From: Davidsoniella eucalypti
Lineage: Eukaryota; Ascomycota; Sordariomycetes; Microascales; Ceratocystidaceae
Length of the DNA: 64,000 nt
Assembly (NCBI GenBank): GCA_004009845.1
Contig: RMBW01000105.1
Location: 45,862 to 109,861, forward strand
Direction of reading: 5' to 3'
Position numbers and translations under genes: made by a program. A model generated the notes under the pieces. That model was not told where the DNA came from, ran no database searches, and was given only the letters and a program-made list of their open reading frames with translations. Positions 11,125 through 22,112 of the stretch are shown here, in pieces; position 1 is the stretch's first letter, and each line of letters opens with the position of its first letter.

Positions 11125-14100
11125 CTATTCAAGGTCGCCGCCCACAGCGATGCTCATCTGGGACGACTGCGGTCCTGGCTCTGGCGAGCCGGCTGAGAAG
11201 CCGGCTTTCATGTTGATGCTGATAGGCTGTGAAGAGCCATTGGGCCTGCTTGACAGTTGACTGAGCTGGTTGTTTTTAGCATTTCTGCTGGCTTCGGCGG
11301 CAGCCGCGGCAGCAGCTTCTAGCTTCTTCTTCTTTTGCTTGGCTAATGCAATTTGCTCTCTGAGCGGCTTCTTCTGTGGTGCCGAAATCTTGCCTGTCGC
11401 TGGTAGACGTGGTCGAGGACGTCTCTGCTTCGAAGGAAGATCTTCATCTTCGATAAGTGGTTCTCCATTGCTGGCGTGGAGCTTAGCTAAGAAAAAGTTG
11501 CGCACCAGGCCAATCTCGTCGTTGAGAACGTCGCGTGTGATGGGCGGCAACGGTTCTAGGTTACTGAGGATCTCTGCTTCGGTAGTCATGGTGGTTTGGG
11601 TTTGCTGGTACTGGCTACGCATACGAGACTGAAGAAGATGTAGGGGAACTGAGATCATGTCAAGACCCAGATCCTTGTCAAGACCAAGTTCGCGGAAGCC
11701 GAAGAAGTCTTCACCAAGATCCTCAGCAAAGTCTCCGCTGACAAACTGCTCAGATCCATCGTTGAAGGCTCCCACACCATCGGCACCGGCTTCAGCGGTA
11801 AGTGCAGGACGCAGAAGATCTGTAAGATGAAGCTTCATGCGCTCGTGAATCTGCACAAGCTTCGTGTTCAAGCGATCGGTATCATCCGTAACATACTGCT
11901 CGACTGAGGCAAGATCATAACCATTCTCATCGAGTGTATGTAGGACGACTTCTTCGGCGGTGTAACGAGGGCGGTATGCAGTTGGTCCGTCTGGTATGGT
12001 GTACTGTACTTTATCCGCCTCTTTATATAAATTAAACGTTCGGCAAAGCTTTTGGAAGTAATCGGCGGCAATACTCGTTAAAGCATCGACTGCGGTGGGT
12101 TGCAGTTCCTCAAAGCCGGCGTGGTACAGAATCTTGCCGATAGAGCGCTGGAGAGCCGCCTCGCAAGTTTGAGCAGCCATGATAGGACCGTCATCTGTCA
12201 CGAATTGTGGCGGGACATCGGCTTCCACAAACGGATCCGCAGTCCGAGGGAATTGATTCGAGTACACCTGGGTCTGCACCTGCATTTGTTTGACAACAGC
12301 AATCTTGGTTGACAATTTTCTGGTTTCTTGGATCTGTCTGATATTGGCATCAAACTTCTCCGCAAACTTGCTTTGTGGCGCTTTCCAGTAGTCTGGCTCA
12401 ATGACTTTAAGGGCCCATTGATTTTGATTGATGACTTGACCTTCTCCGTCTTCAAGCCATTGTAGATGGGGCGGGATATCGGGTATTAGGCTTTGTGGTT
12501 GATAGTATGCTGGTACAACACGCTCCTCCTCAGTGTTTTCGATATTATCGACTAGAGTTTCGGTGTTGACGATCTTTTCTTTGGGTGCGTCAGATTCTAT
12601 AGCACGCGCAGCGGCAGAAGCGTGACCGTCAATCATCCTTTGACTCTTGATGAAGCGGCGCATATCCGTCTTTCGCCGGATCAGAGCTGGCGCTTCGACG
12701 TTGAGCCCGGCATCTTTGAATAGATGATGTCGTTCTCGTGTGATGAGAGCACGCCCCTTCTTAGTGACTTGCTTCCAAATCTTGTACTCTTCATCCTCAA
12801 ACACAGGCTGTGTCGTCTCGCCAATAGCGTGACTTAAAGCAAGATTATTAAGGGATGGTCCATCAACGTCCATGGAGTCTACTTGAGGGCCGACAATGGG
12901 CGTCTGGAAACCAGCAATTGGTGGCGTTCCATGTACCGAACCATCGAACTCAGAACCTTCACGGGTCTTAGTGAGTACACCGTTGAGTTGGATATGTGGC
13001 TTCTGCTCAAAGGGCGTGCCTTCTTTGTCAGAGTCGCCTGTCCTCTTCGACTTGTTCGATTGGGCGCCCTTAGTACCCGTGGCACCGCCTGCGCGACCAC
13101 GAGAAGACATGATGGGCTCGTCCTCGGAATCCTCGTCCTTTTCGTCTTCGCCGCCATTCTGTTTGCGACGCTCTTCGGCTTCTATCTCGGCTCGAGATCG
13201 CACGACAAGATCCGGAATGAGTGGGATGAGTTTCTCAGCTTCTTTACGCATGCCATTAGCCATACGACGAAGAGGATGGCTCATATCACGGTTGTACTTG
13301 AGGCAGTTGTCCCAGATGAGGTTGAGGTCACCAACGAAATCAGCCTTGGATTTGAAGGCTAAGCCCTTGAGTTTTTTGGTCATACTACCGAGATCCATTG
13401 GCTGTTTGATGACTGGATATATATGTGTGAGTATGTGAATAAATACGTGCGTATGCATGTGTGAAGTATGCATAACACGATCTTGACGATCATCACTTAC
13501 TATTGTAATAGTCGGGAGCTTCTCGCTTGTTGACCCTGGTGAGAAAGGGCGTTGAGTATTCGGTGTGCGCCTTGAGTTCTGTCAGGACCTTCTCTATGGC
13601 CTCGTACAGTTCTTCTTGGTTCACATTGTCTTCGTTGGCCCATTTACTGCGGTTTTTGCGAACCTCGTTCATGAGCAGGCGAAGTTCCGAGTCGGTAGCT
13701 TTGACGATGTCACGCTTCATGTCAATGCGGGCAATGAGATGCTTCAAAGTCAAGCTTGATGCGCCAAGATTGGCGCTTGATAGGGTGCCTTGGCTAGTGG
13801 CTTGCGCATTAACAGCAGTGGGGCCGGGCTGGTTGTGTTCCATCTCGGCCTGTAGCTGCTTCTCAGACTCTTCCAAGCGTTGCTGCTCTAACATGGCTGT
13901 TCTATCGTTCTCCAGGGTATGGAATATGGTGTGAAAGCTACGGCGGGCAGCCTCCTCCGTAGCAGTGCGGGCCGCCTCGAGGCGTTTCCGCGCATCCTCA
14001 ATCGAGGATGCCTTGGGTTGTGATGATGGTAATGGATCGGCGGTTGTAGTGGTGTATACTGACGGGGCGGTCAGGACAACGAGGTCCCGGTGTTTTTCTG

Positions 14101-14710
14101 GCTGGCGGCTGGGCGACGTGACAGACTGGACCGGGGAGCTGCCGGACTTGGAGGGTGAGGGCAGAGCGCCGGGACCCGAAGACAGTGTGGAGGACTTTGA
14201 CTTTTGTGGTGATACAGAGCCTAGCGGGCTTTCGTGTTTGATCTGGTCGCTGGTGTGGTTTTCGTCGTCGTCATCGTCATCGTCATCGTCGTAATCGTCT
14301 TCGTTGATAGCACGGCGGGCTCGTTTGCGCGGTGGTTCCTGTATAGGGGCATGGTCGGTAGCAGGGGGTGGCAATTGCGAGCACGAAGTTGATGTGGGTT
14401 GTGATTCTGGTTGTGATTGCGGTGGTGGTGGTGATGGGGCACGACCAGCCAGTGAGGCTATGATATCAAGGTCGTAGCGGCCATCAGGGCCGAATATTTG
14501 CGAAATCTTGGACTCTGCGCTGTGAAAAAGGTGGGCGAAGAGGGCGCGTCGTTGGTCCTCCTCGACGTCGACGGCATCGGGAAGAAGGGCGCCGCCTGGA
14601 GCCGGAGTGCCAGAGCCATCGACAGGCGTCATCATGCGCGACGGGCCATCGTCGACGGCCAGATGCGCTGAGCGGTTCAGGGCAGAGGTCGGCATAACGG
14701 CAGATTGCAA
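11125..14710 (-). CDS. SPT7: SAGA complex subunit SPT7 (bromodomain plus histone fold)
   Basis: Nuclear scaffold subunit of the SAGA histone acetyltransferase co-activator. Two minus-strand exons (14710-13501 and 13412-11125) join across an 88-nt phase-1 intron to 1165 residues. The join restores the bromodomain core DYYNIIKQPMDL at about residues 400-411; the intron itself is confirmed by that motif. The bromodomain spans about 345-465 and ends in LKYNRD and an R/K-rich helix. A bromo-associated histone fold lies at about 815-915 (AALQRSIGKILYHAGFEELQ), the part that pairs with a TAF10-type partner in yeast. The N-terminus has an acidic Asp run and Ser/Pro-rich low complexity; the C-terminus has an alanine-rich coiled segment. 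A later in-frame ATG at 14695 could be the true start. The gene ends GGDLE then TAG, with an open frame continuing beyond (separate entry). Confidence 0.92.
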
Positions 14711-16735
14711 ATTGGCAGCCGATGCAGCAGCGGTAATACAGGGCAGGGCAGGGCAGGGCGATGATTGGAGATAGCGATGATGATGATAATGATGATGGAA
14801 ATGATAAAACGATAATGATAATGAAGGCTAACGAGGGGAGGGGGGCCGATGGGGCCTCAGTCGTGCACAGCAGGCGTTGCCTGGAGCAGGACGGGGGAAG
14901 GGTAGAGTTGACGATGATGAATAAAGGTGCTGCAATGGTAATGATGGGATCACGGGTGGAATTGTGTGTGTATGTGTATGTAGTATGTAGTATATGGTAT
15001 GAGTATATGTATGTATGTAGTTGTATTTCAGTAGTGTCGGTATGGTATCGCACTGCACTTGCTGCACTGTAGCTGTAGGGCAAAGAGGCGCGATAGGCCA
15101 GTAGCAGCCATGCAATGCACTTGTGCTGCAGCAGCAATTCAATTGCGCTGGGGCAAGTTGCAATCGCGACTACGGCGCGGATTCTCCTAAAAACAGGGCT
15201 AAAGGGACATCAGATGAAAGCGCTGGCTTTACGGAAGCGGAGGCTGTGTTTTTCGAGACGGGAGCGATTGATGCTGCGCGGACGGCGATGGCTGAAAGAT
15301 GCGGCGTTGGTACGGGAAAGATAGACGTGAGGTTGAAATGGAACTTGGCACACGCTTCCTGCCTACTTCCAAAGCGACTTTTCTTGGTCTGCTGTACTGT
15401 AAACGGCAATGCGGTACCCAGGTACCTAAAACGGCTGGGGCACGACGCTGTAAATCCCAGAACCACGTAGCGAGCAATGGGGCGCAAATGTGTGAAAACA
15501 ACAGCAGGCCGCCTGGACAACGCCTGGAATATGTTGTCGATATGCGCAATCGGGGCTGGCTTCGGGAACTGGCAGTGAATCGGCAGGCCGGTATCGAATA
15601 CTGTGTGGGCGGAGCAGGTGCAATGCCGAGACGGATTAGAGTCGCCTATATCTTGCGCGCTGCCGTTGATATCACGTGATGGTGCACGTGAATGCATCAG
15701 GAGCCAGAGATGCGCTCACGCGCCAGCGCACGGGATTGCCTTTTTATAATGCGCCTAAATCGCAACTAGCACTGCTTACAGAGCATCTGTTAATGCCAGG
15801 CTTGCGCACTGCTGTCTGTCGATGGCCTCATGGGAACGGATGAATTAAGACATCATGCCAGCCTCTAGGCCGCCAGTTTCTACTCCCTCAAACGGAGATT
15901 TGATGCCATCTACAAAGCCTAAGCTCGCATGTAAACGGCCCCTGCTGGAACTCAAATCTTCGCAGGCTCCGCCGTCTTTTGCTTCCTCCACCCATCCTCT
16001 AGTCTGCAGCAAGCTCTTCTACAACCAGGCGTCTTTTACAGGCGTTCTTCAGCCCTATTGATAGCCGCCGTCACAGACATTTAGGCCCTCATCCCCGGCA
16101 GCTAAAAAAAAAAATCAAAACCAAAGCCCGGACAAGTGAACCACCTTCGACTTACCAACGCCATCAAGATCCCTGTCATCCTTTCTCCAGCTCTACCAGC
16201 AACATAGCTACAGCTTAGCCGGTTCTTCATCAAGATCTCGATTCTGCAGCCTGCTCCTCTATTCCCAACAGACGTCGTAGAACTACTGCATGAACGATTC
16301 CACAAGGTCTTCCACACCATCTCGCCCATATACATACATACACATATACACGTTAATTCTTCTTTTGCGATCTGTCTTGTTTAGATCTACGACAATCGCT
16401 TCACCACGGCAACAAGCGGCCTCGATTCTATGACCAACTTGCTCCATTACAACCCCATTCTCCTCCAGACTTCGGTGGTGGTCTCGGTAAACTGCAAGAC
16501 CAGAGCTTCTTGGCCCAACCTGCATACTTGGTTCCGCCGTCTATTCCGCCCTCGCCAACTCCCCTTTCAGCTGGAAACCTGGACAAAGCTACTGGGACCA
16601 ATTCCTTTCTTCAAACTGCCCAAGCTGCCTTTTCTCTCCTCCTCTCTTTCTTTTTTGCTTTCCTTCCCTATCTGGCTCCCCCACATCTTTGATTGTGTGT
16701 AGTTAGACGCTCACACCAGCGCTTCCCTATCCATC
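14711..16735. other. Intergenic region between divergent SPT7 and VanZ-like genes
   Basis: Promoter and leader sequence for both neighbours. Just upstream of SPT7 are GATGATGATAATGATG-like trinucleotide and TATGTATGTA-like repeats. E-boxes (CACGTG) occur at about 15673 and a CACGTG also near 15685. Open frames such as 15697-15170 on the minus strand show no domains and codon use unlike the real genes, so they are not called. The last 300 bp are C/T-rich leader. Confidence 0.55.
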
Positions 16736-17452
16736 ATGAGGATACGCATGCAGTTTGCAGGTGAGCCATACTCGGGCCTTCCTCCATTCGACTCGCTATT
16801 GCTCTGAGCACTTATAGTAACAAACAGGCGTATACTAACGCTTGATTTTCTTCTTCTTTCTTTCCTAGCTGCCTTCTTCGTGCTGTGTCTCATCGCCGGT
16901 TATGCAGGCTTGACGTCCCTCAACTTCAATCCCTATATCAACGACAAGTTCCTACACTCCATCGTCTTATTCGCCTTGACCACTACCTTCTACTGGATCG
17001 TCGATACTCATCGCCGCCGTGCTCTCAACTTTACCCTAGCCGTTTGCACCGGTGCGATCGGCGTCGGCTCCGAGTTTCTACAAGCTGCGCTACCAAATGG
17101 TCGTAGTTTCAGCGTTTACGATATCGTCGCCAATGTGATCGGAAGTGGCGCCGCCGTAGCCTTGTGTTCGTGGTATCACGGCCGCATGCTCGATCGCCGC
17201 AGACAACGCCGCTACGAAGCAGTTCCTGGAGAAGATACCGATGACGTCGAGCTCGGCTCTGGCCACGAGACTGGCGTGATAGAAGATGATGCTCATAGTC
17301 CTGCCGCGGCACCGAGTCTAGAAGATGCAGTCGAAAACTGGGATGAGAACGCTGTAGACAACTGGGACGACGACAATGAGGAGGATGATCTCGGTGTCGG
17401 CACTATCAGTCATGCTCAGGAGGCTGCGCCAGCGAAGAAGCGCACCGACTAG
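16736..17452 (+). CDS. VanZ-like integral membrane protein
   Basis: Two exons (16736-16760 and 16869-17452) join in phase 1 to 202 residues. The short first exon MRIRMQFA is required to start the first membrane segment AAFFVLCLIAGYAGL. The VanZ-like hallmark is NDKFLHSIVLFALTTTFYWIVD, then a second half with GSEFLQAALPNGRSFSVYDIVANVIGSGAAVAL; about four hydrophobic segments span residues 5-155. The C-terminal 60 residues are acidic and low complexity (DNWDDDNEEDD). VanZ-family proteins of bacteria are linked to glycopeptide and lipid phenotypes, but the role of the fungal members is unknown. The gene sits tail-to-tail with the ferric-reductase-like gene, 325 bp apart. Family call is firm; function is not. 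Confidence 0.88.
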
Positions 17453-17777
17453 GCTAAATCCCAATACCATGACGCGAATGTATGAGCTTGAATAAGTAAG
17501 CGGGTAAAAGGCGGATGCATATATTGTTTATATTTTCCTTTTCTTTCATATACTGTGGCATTTGATATTCCCTACTTATTACTTTGAAATCTATTCACTA
17601 ATGATAACTTGAACCAGTTCTTGATGAAACATATATGTACGAAATTTCTTTAAATACACTATTTACTAGAAATAAATAAATAGAAGCGCTCTATCTCACC
17701 TGAGTAGACTTTATATCCGGATGTATACTAACCAAAAAAAGCAAATATCTTGTAAATTTATAAGAATATGGGTCGAC
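17453..17777. other. Short convergent intergenic region
   Basis: AT-rich 3' flanks of the VanZ-like (+) and reductase-like (-) genes. Nothing else seen. Confidence 0.5.
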
Positions 17778-19961
17778 TTACCAACCAAAACCCTCGTTAT
17801 GCCATTCGACATGGCGGCCCTTTAGAACCCATGGCGTAACACAATCTCTCAAGCTTCGTGCCATATCCTCTGGTCCACAGACCCAAATAGCCACGCGCTC
17901 CTCGGTGCCAGCCTTGAAAAGATCCTCGACAATCTTGTAAAAGTCGGGTCTTCTGCGGCTATCGATAGACGCAAAGCGGTTGCGACGCGTGTCTACCAAG
18001 ACTTGATTCATTTCCAACCCCGAAGTTGACGCCGCGGTGATGGAAGTGTGTAATGGTGTAGTGGGCGTAGGTATCGGCAAGGGGTCAGTATCGGTACCTG
18101 TTAAGAAGACGCTCACTCTATCGTCTGCCAGGAAGGAGTCATGTTCGGACACAGCCCATCCCATTTCTCCAGCAGCACGTACGGCCCAAACAAGATCGAC
18201 TTTGGCGTCCAGTTCATCAGCTAGTATAGCACGGTAGACAGGTAGAACAAACGAAGCACCAACACCGCCAGCAACGAGCAGGATACGGTCGATTCCCGAG
18301 CCCGTAAGAGAAGGCACACGCTTAGCCGCTGCACCATACGGACCGTCGATGCAGAGTGGTACAAGGGCCTCACGAGCCGACAAAGATGATGCTGATAGCG
18401 GACTAGGCGCCTGGGCAAACTCGGCGAGTCGAGCAGACATAGGTCCATTCATTACGCGGACAACCAGAGTAATTTCACCAGTATCTGCATCGACGGACGC
18501 CACAGTAAAGGGATTGAATATACTCTCATATTGTAGATTTTCAGCCGAAAAGAACCCCGCTTTGGCAGATCGGGCAGCTGGAGGAATGCTCAGATATACG
18601 TGAGCCGCTGGGTTAGCCACAAATTGGCTGATCTTACGAGGCGGGAGCTTGGCAGAGATCCTAACCAGTGTAGTTCCGGGGACAGCTGTCACAGCGCATG
18701 GGGCCTTGACAGTGGCGATACGGCGCGAAATGATGTCGAGCGTGAACACACCAATAGATATGATACACTGTACGCGTGTAGGCATGGCATGATCGGCATG
18801 CATGAATATCATGGGCGGCACAATTATGGCGCCAACTAGATGCAGTATAAAGAATAGTCGGTAACTGCGGCGCCGGATCTGGACCATGGTTGAACCAGTC
18901 AACGTGCACATGGCAAAGAAGGCAATCTCGCCCATCAAGACTACAAAAGTAAAGGGCTTAGTAGTGATAGTGCCGGCCCAATAGAAGAAGTTTAAGTAAA
19001 AGATGAAATGCAGCGTCATCCAGCCGTATACGATGCGGCCGAGCATCCGATGCCAGCGGTTAAGCTCCTCATGAGAGGTTCCGAGTAGCTTGGCAACAGG
19101 GTTCAAGTACTTCAGTGCTAGAATGTATTGCATAGGCATCTGGCCAACAGCTACAACACCAAGACGTTTGGTAAAATGAAGATAATCTGAATCGTAAGGG
19201 TTAGTATACGCTTAAACCCTTGGGAATTTATCATCAGCATAGTAATACATACCGCCCTGTGTTTCGGCAACACTGAGAATCGTCAGTAGAACTGACCAGA
19301 GAGCTCCGACTACCCAGAGATCTCGTTGTCCCCAGTTCTGACCTGCAAAAACAAGCTCGCCATCGAGCCACCAGCGCGCCGCAGCAATCTTGCGATAGCG
19401 CCCAGAGTCGCTTCCACGGCGACTCTTAAGCACAGGCGACGGTGGTCTAGCACCATCGTCATCGTAATCGTTTGTGGGAACTGCGATTCTGCCACCCTTG
19501 GATGCTGCCGATGCGCGGGATCGCATGGCAGAGACCCTTAAAACGACATAGGAGAGCATCAGCACCACGACAGGAGCCAGCGTGCTCATCAACGTCAGCC
19601 GCGCATACTTGTCGAGCAACTGGCGACGCAGGGCCTTGTCTTCCCGCGTAGGCGTAGTGAAGTGAAACGGCCAGTCCATAGCAGAGGCTGGAGCAGCAGA
19701 AACTGGAGTAGTGGAAACGGGAGGGGGGGAGGTCCACGACGGGCTGAAGAGCACAAGAGAAGCGTTGAAGCACAAGACAAGCACAAGAAGAGCCGAGATA
19801 AGGCCCGCAGAGCTGTCTGTGGCAGGTACTGCGGGACGAGGAAGAGACGAAGAAGCGAGTGAGCGAGGGTGAGAAAGAGAAGGCGAAGAAGACGCGGGCT
19901 TTGTTCGTCTGGTTACGACTGAGGTCGATGATGTCGACGGACCGCCGGCCTGCGAAGCCAT
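17778..19961 (-). CDS. Ferric reductase/NADPH oxidase family transmembrane protein
   Basis: Electron-transfer flavocytochrome of the FRE/NOX superfamily, expected to move electrons from cytosolic NAD(P)H across a membrane to metal ions or oxygen. Exons 19961-19253 and 19186-17778 join in phase 1 across a 66-nt intron to 705 residues. Four haem-binding histidines form two pairs, each with 13 residues between (H282/H296 in WHRMLGRIVYGWMTLH and H352/H366 in LHLVGAIIVPPMIFMH), the classical bis-haem signature. Several membrane segments lie between 53 and about 400. In the cytosolic half, the FAD site usually reads HPFT but here is NPFTVAS; the NADPH-binding motifs LVAGGVGAS and WVCGPEDM are intact, and the tail ends GFGW. 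The Ser/Pro-rich N-terminus is poorly conserved-looking. Whether it reduces iron, copper or oxygen cannot be told from sequence. Confidence 0.9.
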
Positions 19962-20831
19962 GGCAGCTACTGGGTTTTAAACCAAACGACTTGAAAAAAT
20001 AATAAACAGGATCCGCCTAGAGCTTCTAGGCAAACTAGTAGTATAGTAGCTCTACAGTGAAACGGCCAGCAAAAAGCTACCAACAAACGTGTTCTACAGT
20101 AAAAAGGTGGGCGATTTTGGGTACTGGAGAAGGGGCCTGGATTTAGATCTGATTAGGCCGTCGACAGGGGAGAGCAATTGCTAAGCTTGCTAGTGGGGGT
20201 AGAAAAAACAGGGATGTGAAAGGCGGATCTCTTGGCGCAGCAGGCAATCAAGGAAAGAAGGTGGACCTTCGTGTTCTTTCTTCTTCTGGGGTGCCTGCCG
20301 TTTGGCTGCGTAAGTGAAAGACACGACGTGTTATGATTATGTCTGGTGAGCCAAAAAAAAAAAAGTGTCCCATCAGCTCCCAAGATGCCTGACCAGAAAG
20401 CTCAGCTGAGTATTACTAGAGTTAGAAATTATATGCCGAAGAGATTCGCGTAGCAAAAACAATAGAATGCGGTGCTGTTCGTGGCCACAACAATAGGAGC
20501 AGGTCAACGGCTCAGACTATTGTTGTTTGTTTGCTCACTGCCTTGTTTTTCCTCTGTAGGTGAAACAACCACTAGAACGGATCGAGGCAATAGGGAACAG
20601 GAAGAACAAAGTGGAGAAAAAGAGCCTGTGCCTACTGATTGATTACCAACAACACTGACGATCGATAAAAGACAGTGAAGAAGAAAGAAGAAAAGATACC
20701 CATTCAGCCAATGCGACCATCCTTAGCTGTATGGCTCCTCTTATATAAACAACGTCCGTAGATTAAATGTTTGGGTTTCTTGGTCTGGAATCGTGGACGT
20801 CCGAAGAACACCTGCATCATCTTTGTAATAG
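19962..20831. other. Promoter region of the reductase-like gene
   Basis: No coding region seen. It holds the 5' leader of the minus-strand reductase-like gene and, on its right, the 3' flank of the small ORF at 20832-21062. Confidence 0.5.
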
Positions 20832-21062
20832 CTAAGCGTTCTTTGGCTCTTCTTCCCCCCCAAAGTTAAGCGAGACATCAGCAACAGGTCCGTAGCGATG
20901 TTTATTCATTGCTTTGATTTTCCGGTTCATCCTCAGATCGGCCTTCTCCAAGCACGTAGCCCGTAATGTCCGTAACACCTCTGCCGACCACTGTGAAGCC
21001 TCTTTGAAGGCTAATAAAGCTAGTTGTACTGATAATTGATGGATCTGATATAGGGTCGTCAT
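20832..21062 (-). CDS. Small hypothetical protein, 76 residues
   Basis: A complete minus-strand frame from ATG (21062) to TAA. The first half is helical and hydrophobic (QLALLAFKEASQWSAEVL); the second is strongly basic with a KADLRMNRKIKAMNKHRYG segment; the end is acidic (GGEEEPKNA). The KADL followed by RKIKAMNK faintly resembles the KxDL motif of BLOC-1 accessory proteins, but the match is too short to assign. A TATA-like TTTATACATATG lies about 35-45 bp upstream on the same strand. It could be the last exon of a longer gene, since an AG acceptor lies inside its first codons. I do not recognise the family. Confidence 0.4.
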   Translation of the reverse strand: MTTLYQIHQLSVQLALLAFKEASQWSAEVLRTLRATCLEKADLRMNRKIKAMNKHRYGPVADVSLNFGGEEEPKNA

Positions 21063-21578
21063 GATATCACATTAAATCGGAGCTACATATGTATAAACCT
21101 GGCTAGTGCTGTTTTGATAGTAGGGTAGAAAAGTTCATCTGATAAGCCGGTCCCCCCATTTTGAGGAAAATAATCTTGATCGTCGGATATCACAGTTGTT
21201 ATCTGCTTCGGCAATAGTTGCATCAAACTATGGTAGTCTTGGTGTATTCAGCTTTTATGTCCTATGATAGCGAATAATTTTTTCGCCTTTTGTTTCTTGG
21301 TTTTGTTATATATTCAAGGGGCCGTAAACAACCTGAACAAAACTGGACACTGAGAACCAAGCAAACCGGTGCTAGAAAACTCTGCTTCCCCGCTAACGGA
21401 GCTGTCCCGGAGTGAAAGATAAGCCCTCTGTTTCTGTTTCATTCTTGACTGTTTGCCTGTTGTTATGTCGAACTAAGGAGATGGTATATTCCGGACGGAG
21501 GTAGTCATCTTCCGGACAGCCCCGAGACAAAATTTAGACTATATATACCCCGGCTTACTCCGCTCTCCCGTAAAGCAA
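21063..21578. other. Spacer between small ORF and tRNA gene
   Basis: No coding frame or RNA structure recognised. The 5' flank of the tRNA gene may contain its upstream elements, but fungal tRNA promoters are internal. Confidence 0.5.
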
Positions 21579-21650
21579 TCCGATATGGTCTAGGAGCTAG
21601 GATATCTCGCTCTCACCGAGAAGGCCGGGGTTCGATTCCCCGTATCGGAG
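21579..21650 (+). tRNA. tRNA-Glu (anticodon CTC)
   Basis: A 72-nt cloverleaf. The acceptor arms TCCGATA (21579-21585) and TATCGGA (21643-21649) pair perfectly, followed by discriminator G. The D arm contains GGTCTAGGAGCTAGGATA. The anticodon loop CTCTCAC in the stem TCTCG/CGAGA gives anticodon CTC, reading GAG. The T arm GGGGTTCGATTCCCC fits the B-box consensus. No intron is present, and T-runs for Pol III termination occur about 20-35 bp downstream. It is not preceded or followed by another tRNA. Confidence 0.96.
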
Positions 21651-22112
21651 AACACGTTAAGCGTTTCCTTTTGACGTTTCTTTTTGCATCACGTCGGAAG
21701 AGTGGGCTGTATTGTACTATGTAGTATCAAGGACTGGAATACATACGGCCTATTTGAAGATGATATAGTATCGCGAGGTAGACGTAAAAGAGTAATAAAT
21801 AAATAGATATGATATCACGGATCTCGCTCGTTTTTCTGTTTTTAGATACCCGCCATGGAGGTCCTTTCTTGTGAACCAAACCACCCGAGTCGGCTAACAC
21901 CATAAGAGAGCCGTTGGTCACAAGTCTGATATCACCAACTGGGCAATATACGACCGACCTTCGGCACGTTCATGTAATCTAAAACGCCGAAGAACGAGAA
22001 GCTTTATTTTCTAATAGTCTAGCTACAAAGGAATGTTGAATCTTCTATATATAGATATCCTTGACTACAATTATGATATATCCAGTGTCATATACTCATA
22101 TGTATCTTGAAA
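21651..22112. other. Spacer between tRNA and subtilisin gene
   Basis: AT-rich sequence with TATATATAG-like runs just before the subtilisin gene, plausibly its promoter. Nothing else seen. Confidence 0.5.

Noticed and set aside
15170..15697. 175-codon minus-strand frame
   Set aside because: No recognisable motif, codon use unlike the real genes, and it lies in the shared promoter of two divergent genes.
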